Below, one piece after another: positions 58,322 through 64,000 of a DNA stretch of 64,000 bases. Position numbers and translations under genes: made by a program. Numbering within the stretch: the first letter of the stretch is position 1; the number at the start of each line of letters is the position of its first letter. Source of the stretch: Ctenosaura bakeri (Eukaryota; Chordata; Lepidosauria; Squamata; Iguanidae); the NCBI GenBank assembly GCA_948474755.1, contig CAOLHI010000146.1, positions 620,001 to 684,000 of the forward strand, given 5' to 3'. Under the pieces are notes generated by a model. The model was not told the origin of the DNA. It saw only the letters and a program-made list of their open reading frames with translations, and did not search any database.

Positions 58322-59236
58322 GTTACCCTGATCTCTGGGGGTCCCAGGAGGGACACCTAAATAACCCAACAACAAAACACAACTTTGGGGGAAATTAGCT
58401 GGAGCACTCACTAAAGCGAGCGAGAGGCAGGGTAACTTAGCAGGATCTTGCAACCCAGCATCTACGGGGCCAGGTCAGTCAAGCAGTCAGACGGTTTAAA
58501 GACACCATAGTCACACAGATAACTAAGAAATTAGAGATTGACTTGGAGTAGGGATTTTCAGAGGGAAATGGGTGATACGACCTTGAGAGCGACGTTGGGG
58601 TGCAGGGAAGAAGCTCAGTGTGGTTCGCTGAGCGGAGCTTGCCAAACAAAGCAGCAGCAAGGCAGTCTGGAACTTGGGAGCGATCCCAGGTTGAGCGGGC
58701 TCAGTTACTGGAACTGAGGGGAAGGCTTGCCAGGCAAAGCGGCAGCAAGGTGGTCTGGAACTCGGGAGCGATCAGAGGAGGGTCTCGGAATCAGGGGTGT
58801 TATAGGGTGAATTGTGACTGCAGGCCATACCTTACTTGGTGAGAACAATGAGTTTTAGGAGCGGGACAAAGCTTTGGAAAGGTCAGAATGTAGCATGATT
58901 GACTTAGAGCCGAATTAACAATAATGTAGCCAGTATGCAAATGAGGAGCGCTTAGTACAGCTTTGTGAGGCTACCTGCTCGGGGCAGGGAGCCTTTGTTA
59001 GTATCGTGCATATGCAATGAGGTGTTTGCCGGAGAGGTCCCTGAAGTGACGAACCAGCTCTGTCTGGCCTGCCTGGGTGGAGAATGGAATGTCCAGCAAT
59101 TATCGGCTGCGCCTGTTTACGTGCTTGTCCGGAGGCCTCGCAAACACATGGAGCAGGGTGGCAGAGGAAAGCCGAATGGTTTGATATCAAAGCGATATCG
59201 AGTGCTATCTCCGGGTAGGCCTGGACCGCAGTAACA
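58321..59236 (-). mobile_element. Complete solo LTR of an endogenous retrovirus-like element
   Basis: A 916-bp block with short exact inverted ends TGTTAC and GTAACA (the TG...CA rule), flanked on both sides by ATCA within an ATC repeat. A 4-bp duplication is therefore possible but cannot be proven. Higher GC and CpG content than the flanks suggests a young insertion. Minus orientation is preferred because that end has a GT-rich stretch (TTGTGTTTTGTTGTTGGG) like an R/U5 region. I find no AATAAA. The block has no internal retroviral genes. Open frames crossing it are not genes. Confidence 0.65.
58609..58784. repeat. 88-bp direct duplication inside the LTR
   Basis: The 49-bp segments 58637-58685 and 58725-58773 align with about seven differences (GCTTGCCAAACAAAGCAGCA against GCTTGCCAGGCAAAGCGGCA, and GTCTGGAACTTGGGAGCGAT against GTCTGGAACTCGGGAGCGAT). 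GCTCAGT precedes both. Repeats of this kind in an LTR often correspond to enhancer units. Confidence 0.8.
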
Positions 59237-59625
59237 ATCATCATCTTAGGTACAGAACCCAGGGGCAATGGATATACTCCAATTACTTGGCAGACTTCTG
59301 CATGACCATTACATACTACAGTCGTTATGGTGTTACCTTGTGCATTCCAGCCAGAATCCCCACATACACACATTCCGCTTACAGGTAAGTATCTGCTGTT
59401 GTTGACAGTGGTGCATGTCAGGGTATCCAGAATGTAAGTGTGATATGTAAGAAGTGTTTTTCTGGTGGATGGAACACAGAGGCCACTTTGCCCTTTGCTG
59501 CACAGCTGCAAGTTTGTTTTGTCTATCTTGTCTCCTAAAGTTCCTGTCTCATGGAAAAGCTCTGAACCTAGGAACCAAGTATGTAATGTATGACATGGTG
59601 TATGTCTAAGAGTGGTTTAACACTG
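59237..59625 (-). other. Unrecognised cysteine-rich open frame
   Basis: Upstream of the LTR on the minus strand a frame stays open for about 125 codons, from just after a stop near 59625 down to the LTR edge, and then runs on into LTR sequence. It includes LQLCSKGQSGLCVPSTRK, LDTLTCTTVNNSRYLPVSGM, CVCGDSGW and VVCNGHAEVCQVIG. Seven cysteines in about 70 residues are unusual for chance. I do not recognise the family. No ATG, splice context or homologous second exon is evident. It may be an old exon, an unknown retroelement fragment, or chance. Confidence 0.3.
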
Positions 59626-59989
59626 GTTAAAAGCTTTACATCATGTTCTGTAAGGTTCCCTCTTCCTTCTTCTTTTCTCTTCCCATGTTTCATTTTTGCC
59701 TAGCTTTGTTTATGCTACGCTTCTAGACAAACTGTCTGAAATGCTCTGTTTATCATGTATCCTGCTTTTGTTTCAATAAACACAATACATTTGCATTGCT
59801 GTTTATCCTGTCTGGAGCAATCAGCAAAGGCATAGAACAGCTTCATGGTTTTGCATTCTGCACGTGCACAGGAGAGCACACCCAGGCACCCTGACATCCA
59901 TTCCCCTGGCAATTGAGAAGTGGATGCCTAATATTCCCACTCACTCTCCATGAATGATTTCCAGCACCACAGGCTGAAAAAGGACCCAT

Positions 59990-60236
59990 GTTGCAAATCC
60001 CCCTTGTGCCAGAGGTCATTTATGTGAAAGGGGGTGAGCATGTTAGGCAGCCTTTTCTTGATTGACTGAGGAATGGACCTCCATCAATTCCACAGGCTGC
60101 TTACTGGTAAGTAGGATTTGGAGACTTTCATAGTCCCTACACAGCTTCTAAACTAGGGGCTATGTTGGGATCACAAATGTGCAGCAGTTAGAGTAGCTGT
60201 AGGTTATACATTCATAACTGCCCAATAGGATTCCAG
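59990..60236. mobile_element. Half copy of the FB4 fold-back family
   Basis: GACCTCCATCAATTCCACAG, GCTATGTTGGGATCAC, ATACATTCATAACTGCCCA and ATAGGATTCCAGTCAGTA follow the right arm of the element at 55684-56172. The left arm is not recognisable. Confidence 0.5.
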
Positions 60237-60244
60237 TCAGTACT

Positions 60245-60246
60245 GA

Positions 60247-60322
<76 letters not shown>

Positions 60323-60325
60323 AAT
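60245..60325. repeat. (GAAA)n microsatellite, about 20 units
   Basis: An uninterrupted GAAA tract, starting about 10 bp after the end of the FB4-like sequence. Confidence 0.95.
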
Positions 60326-60569
60326 TGAACTGGCTGATTCCCTGTAACTGCATGAAAAAGAGTTATAAATATTATGAGTTGTTCAACTCTATTTGTTTAC
60401 TGTCAAATACATTCCCTCGGGTCTCTGCTCCATGCACAAGGCCATTATTTGATGGAAAAGTATAAAGCCATAACAGGTTGATGTAAATTTCTTTTAGGTG
60501 CCTTATACCTCATAAATACCACAAGGGATATGAAATGGCAGTTTTATTCTCTTTTAAAAGCTTCAACAA

Positions 60570-60650
60570 AGGCCTAAGGCTGCAATCCTATGCACATTTG
60601 TTTGAATGCAGTGGACCTTCTTTGAGAGTAAGCGTCTATTAGGTCATGGT
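60570..60650. mobile_element. Short fold-back element (FB3)
   Basis: GGCTGCAATCCTATGCACAT, then a centre with GCAGTGGACCTTCTTTGAGA and GTAAGCG. The left end is well kept; the right end is decayed. Confidence 0.45.
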
Positions 60651-60809
60651 TCACACTGAGAATCATAATGCAGCTTCCCCCTTTTTAAAATTGCTATTGA
60701 AGATTTCTCTCAGATGACAAAATCCATCTTTCATGTGGGGAGGGATCACAAAAAAATAAGGAAGATTCTCTGTTATTTGAAAAATTTACTGCACATTATG
60801 TGTGTAGCT

Positions 60810-60955
60810 GCATCACATGGTTATACCAGTTTGATTCCACTGTATCTACCATAGCTCCATCCTCTGGAATCCTCAGATCTGTAGTTTAGCAAGATGCTTA
60901 GAATTTTCTGCTACAGAGGTTTACTGTTTTCTCCTGAATGATAACATTAGATCAG
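60810..60955. mobile_element. Partial MITE, H1 family
   Basis: GCATCACATGGTTATACCAG, TTTGATTCCACTGTATCTAC, CTCTGGAATCCTCAGATCTG and TAGTTTAGCAAGATGCTTAG follow the left half of the H1 family order. Ends are missing. Confidence 0.45.
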
Positions 60956-61704
60956 GTTTCCGTACAATGGACTTGTGACATATGAGAAAGTATCAGCCAG
61001 CTGGAATTGTGCAGCTCGGATATACCCCCAAACCATAACAGTGATGTGGAAAATGCAAGGACTAGCTGGATAGTAGGGAAAATGGAAGGGGTGAAAGGGA
61101 TATTTATGATGGCAGCAACAATTAAAAGTCTCGCAACACCTTATGACTGATACATTTACTGTGGCATAAATATTCATAGACTAGATTGCCCTCTTCAACA
61201 GATGAACTCTGTGCTGACTCTGTGATTAATTTTCTACATTTTAAAAGTATGTACCAACAGATTATTGTTTTTACTATAGCAAACTTACATGCCTACCTCA
61301 TGGAAGTGGGCATGAAGATCTAGCAGAAAGATCTCTTTTTTTTCTTTTGAGATTACATTATAAAGATTTTAACTTGATTAATATAGCAAAAGAGAGAGAG
61401 AAAGATTTGTAGGGAAATAACAAATCTGCTCTGCAAATATATGAATGATCCTCAAAAGGTAGTAGGAGAAGGAGATCTTTAAGCTAAAACATAATGTAGG
61501 TGCTGTGTAAGGACAAATAGGAACATTGAAATAAATTTAGCACAGAAATTAAATTAACAGAATAAAGTTCTGGGAGAGTCATAGGAAGACAATTGTCAAG
61601 GTAAAGAATCTTACTGGTGTTAAATTTGGGATTTTCAAATTCATATGCTTTTTGAAAGTAGTGGCTGGTGGACCTGTGTAAGAGGGGTGGAAAATTCTCT
61701 TTGG
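60956..61704. other. No recognised gene or element
   Basis: AT-rich, with a short GA patch near 61394. No coding motif. Confidence 0.4.
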
Positions 61705-62079
61705 GGCCCTTTTTGCATGGCATTTGCCATGTGAAAGGGCCCCTGGAGCGTCACGTGACTGCGAGGAGCAGTCCACACAATGCACTCACAATCGTGCAAC
61801 ACTCCAGGGCCTGGCAGGTGCCGACCAGGCACTATTTCATTTTTGACTTTGAGCTGAAAATCGCGTGTGATAGCGCATTGCTCTGGGGCCCCATGCACAC
61901 TCGCTGTGCGTGTGGAGCTCCAGAGCCGCGGTGCTCGTGCTTCCTGCCCTAGCCCAGGCTGCACTGCGGAAGGAAGAGGAGGGAGCTGAAGCAACAGGGA
62001 TGCGACATCCTCTCACAAGATGCTGCTCACGCAATCCCCACACCCCAGCTCTGCAAAAAGTTGAGTTGCAGAAAGGGCC
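61705..62079. mobile_element. GC-rich hairpin MITE, family H2 (copy B, inverted), TSD TGG
   Basis: Ends GGCCCTTTTTGCA and TGCAGAAAGGGCC, flanked by TGG at 61702-61704 and 62080-62082. It is the reverse complement of copy A at 48271-48680: shared CTGGAGCGTCACG, GCAACACTCCAGG, TATTTCATTTTTG, GGAGCTCCAGAGCC, CAGGCTGC and CCCCACACCCCAGCT. The first 37 bp form the terminal hairpin also seen in copy A. At 375 bp it is slightly shorter. Overlapping open frames on both strands are GC-driven artefacts. Confidence 0.85.
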
Positions 62080-62082
62080 TGG

Positions 62083-62190
62083 GTTTTAACCCAGACTTTG
62101 AAAGAGCTATCAAATGTGCTGGCCCTTTTTTGAAGATAGGGTTCAGCACCTTGGATATCTCCTTTAAAGTATGGACTAAAGCATGTTAAC
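62083..62190. mobile_element. Palindromic MITE, family FB1, adjoining copy B
   Basis: AGACTTTGAAAGAGCTATCA and GTTCAGCACCTTGGATATCT form the FB1 core, with CTTTAAAG nearby. Its left edge lies against the end of copy B, so one probably inserted into the other. The outer left arm of FB1 was not found beyond 61705. Confidence 0.5.
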
Positions 62191-62885
62191 ATGAGGCCCA
62201 CCAGTGCCCCAGTGCTATGTTACATTAAGAGACAAGTGGCTTTCCAGATACCTTGGAAACTCTGGACAAAATATTCTGTTGTCTCTTATTCACTCTTGTC
62301 TTGCTATAGAGCTTTAATAACAGAAAAAAATAGGTATGGGTTAGAAATAGAGCCTCTGAAGTAAAACAATGATGAACAGCATAATTTCCTGTAAATGTGT
62401 TTTATATTTGGAGGAGAGTGAACAAATTTATTTCAGAGTTTCATAATCTTCACTTGTAATACAATGAACAGTTTGCAATCGGGGTATCTCCTAACTAATG
62501 TCTATGGGACAACAGGAGTCTCTGACATGGGCATGGTACTACGAGAGGTTAGACATAACTTTTTTTTTTTAACCAGTAACAAAAGAATAACCTCATTACA
62601 TTAGGACTGTAACTTAAAGAGGGATAAATGTGAAGAGTATAGAATTCCTGGTTTCACTGCTTCTCATACAAAGGAAGGACTAGATGTATGGGCCAGTATT
62701 TCTTCAAAGGTTTTTAAAATCAAGATGTGATATTGCAAACTCAGTCATTGTCACTTAATGCAATTTACCTAGTCATTCAATACTGACAGTTCCTCCCCTC
62801 AACCAAGAAACAAGTAGGATACATGTTTCAGTATTGCCAGTGAACTGAGCCAATTCTGGTTTATCTCATTGGTTGCTTACAAAAC
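62191..62885. other. No recognised gene or element
   Basis: AT-rich, with a run of ten T near 62561. No motif. Confidence 0.45.
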
Positions 62886-62888
62886 TAA

Positions 62889-63007
62889 AGCCATTTCTGC
62901 ACTAGGCTGTTATCGTGCTATTTTTCCACTTTCAACATCCTATGGAATCCTGGAGTTTGCAGTTTAGGAAGGGGTGAGGCCCTCCCTAAACTAGTATAGA
63001 AATGGCC
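62889..63007. mobile_element. Short MITE, H1 family, TSD TAA
   Basis: Left AGCCATTTCTGCACTAGGCT (first G mutated to A), right AGTATAGAAATGGCC, flanked by TAA at 62886-62888 and 63008-63010. At 119 bp it looks like an internally deleted member of the 166-bp family at 44524: CCACTTTCAACATCCTATGG and AATCCTGGAGTTTGCAGTTT are kept. Confidence 0.8.
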
Positions 63008-63103
63008 TAACTTTCTATTTTCATAGTTGCTTATATGTATCTTTTGATGGAATTGGAAGTAAAACCCTCATTTTCAGCCTGGCACATTAACTCAAATGTT
63101 TTT

Positions 63104-63328
63104 GTAGTGTGACTTTAAGCCATTTCCAACTTATAGTGACCCTAAGGCAAACCTAGGAATTTTCTTGTCAATATTTGTTCAGAGGGGGTTTTCCTTTGTC
63201 TTTCTCTGAGGCTGAGAGAGTGTGACTAGTCCAAGGTCACCCAGTGGGCTTCCATGGCCAAGTAGGGATTTGAACCTTCATCTCCAGAGTCATAATCCAA
63301 CACTCAAATCACTATACCACACTGGCTT
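63104..63328 (-). mobile_element. Sauria-type SINE
   Basis: Reverse-strand copy: the head is the reverse of ACTATACCACACTGGCT, the B box the reverse of GGGATTTGAACC, and the body the reverse of CCAAGGTCACCCAGTGGG. The RTE-like tail lies at the low-coordinate end (CCAACTTATAGTGACCCT). Well preserved. Confidence 0.85.
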
Positions 63329-63345
63329 TTTTTTTAATTTAAATA

Positions 63346-63729
63346 TAGTCAGCTCTCCATATTTGCGGGTTTCACTTTTGCAGATTTGATTATTCACGGA
63401 TTATTTGCTGTCACCTCCTTCCCCCCCCCATGCCATTTTTAATAGGGACTGCAAGCCTCATGAGACTGAGAAATTGCAAATGAGGCTTGTAAGTTCCTAT
63501 TAAAGATGGTGTGGGGCAGCCATGGAGGTGGCAGTAAGCCCCACCAGCGACCCACTACTGCCTTATGAAGAAACTCTGATGCCTCAAAGGAATCCATGGT
63601 GGGTTGAATATGGTGATCATACTTTTTGTGTGCTAAATGTGGTTTGGGAGAGACTAGAGTTATTAATGGTTTTTTCACTTTCATGGGGGTCCTGTGCCCC
63701 TAACCCTAGCAAATATGGAGGGATGACTT
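63346..63729. mobile_element. Tc1/mariner (pogo/Tigger-like) MITE with TA duplication
   Basis: Left end TAGTCAGCTCTCCATATTTG, right end GCAAATATGGAGGGATGACT then T. Excluding the outermost base these pair at about 17 of 19 positions. TA lies on both sides (63344-63345 and 63730-63731). The words TTTGCGGGTTTCACTTTTGC and TTATTCACGGATT are like pogo/Tigger termini. At 384 bp it has no transposase. The 104-codon plus-strand open frame at 63522-63836 runs out of the element and is not a gene. Confidence 0.75.
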
Positions 63730-63731
63730 TA

Positions 63732-64000
63732 CATGACATTAAGTGTGGCACCCTGACCATTTTTGCTGAGGAAGAAAAGTCACAGAACAAAGGCAGCAAA
63801 CCTCCAAAAACATTATTGTTGCGTTGCGAGCTGTGAATTGGTTATAAGCGTTACTCTTCACAATCAACTGGGTAGCATAAACAACACTTGATCCAAACTA
63901 TTGAGAATGCAGATAAAATTCACAGAAATTTCTAGTTCTACAAAGTTCTACAAAGCAAACAGCCAATTAAAAAGTTACTGTTTTCCCTTTTGCTGGAGTG
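63732..64000. other. No recognised gene or element
   Basis: Right-hand edge of the window. No motif, repeat or coding signal I can support. Confidence 0.45.

Noticed and set aside
58321..58345. A retroviral primer-binding site just inside the TGTTACC end
   Set aside because: TGGGGGTCCCAGG looks superficially like one, but it lies within the LTR, and the (ATC)n target repeats on both sides argue for a solo LTR with no internal region.
58915..59511. 198-codon minus-strand open frame as one gene
   Set aside because: Its C-terminal half lies inside the solo LTR (to 59236). Only the N-terminal part outside the LTR is kept, as an unrecognised frame.
61641..61994. 117-codon minus-strand open frame
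   Set aside because: It lies mostly in the inverted copy of the same GC-rich MITE. Low stop density from GC content explains it.

Overview
This window looks like non-coding nuclear DNA of a squamate reptile (a lizard). I found no host exon, splice-supported gene, rRNA or tRNA gene, and no operon structure. The lizard call rests on the mix of repeats: tRNA-derived Sauria-type SINEs with BovB/RTE-like 3' tails, 5S-rRNA-derived SINEs, a BovB fragment, L2 and CR1 copies, an L1 copy, an R4-like fragment and many palindromic DNA transposons. This matches published descriptions of lizard genomes as I know them. It is an assignment from memory, not from a database search.

Layout. 1-3879: a nearly full-length but dead APE-type LINE (Ingi/Vingi/I-like), plus strand, with endonuclease, reverse transcriptase, a C-terminal Cys/His motif and an (AATCAG)n tail. 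3880-16700: mostly featureless AT-rich DNA, with two fold-back elements, an L2 copy with an (AAT)n tail (8249-9015, minus) and a BovB fragment (12335-12715, minus). 16700-24000: an unclassified repeat, three Sauria-type SINEs, a truncated L1, a CR1 3' end and a (TTTC)n tract. 24000-34500: a composite DNA transposon (26491-27278), a CR1 copy on the minus strand and another SINE. 34600-35612: a nested locus in which a hairpin-rich MITE sits in an L2 3' tail, followed by an R4-like C-terminal fragment. 35900-49900: 5S-derived SINEs, an intact-ended hAT MITE, several MITEs with 3-bp target-site duplications, a GC-rich palindromic MITE and a Helitron-like element. 50600-57000: a second copy of the unclassified repeat and several fold-back elements. 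57100-59640: an L2 copy interrupted by an unclassified insertion, a complete 916-bp solo LTR in the L2 (ATC)n tail, and an unrecognised cysteine-rich open frame. 60200-63730: a (GAAA)n tract, more MITEs, a minus-strand SINE and a Tc1/mariner-like element with clear ends.

There is no gene network to describe. The most coherent pattern is one group of DNA transposons. At least seven copies from several sequence families share a terminus resembling GGCC(A/C)TTTCTGCAC and are flanked by 3-bp duplications (TTA, TTA, TAA, CTT, CTG, TCA, TGG). One PIF/Harbinger-like transposase may have moved them all. No transposase gene is present here. I did not find a previously undescribed functional system; the findings concern mobile-element biology and insertion history.
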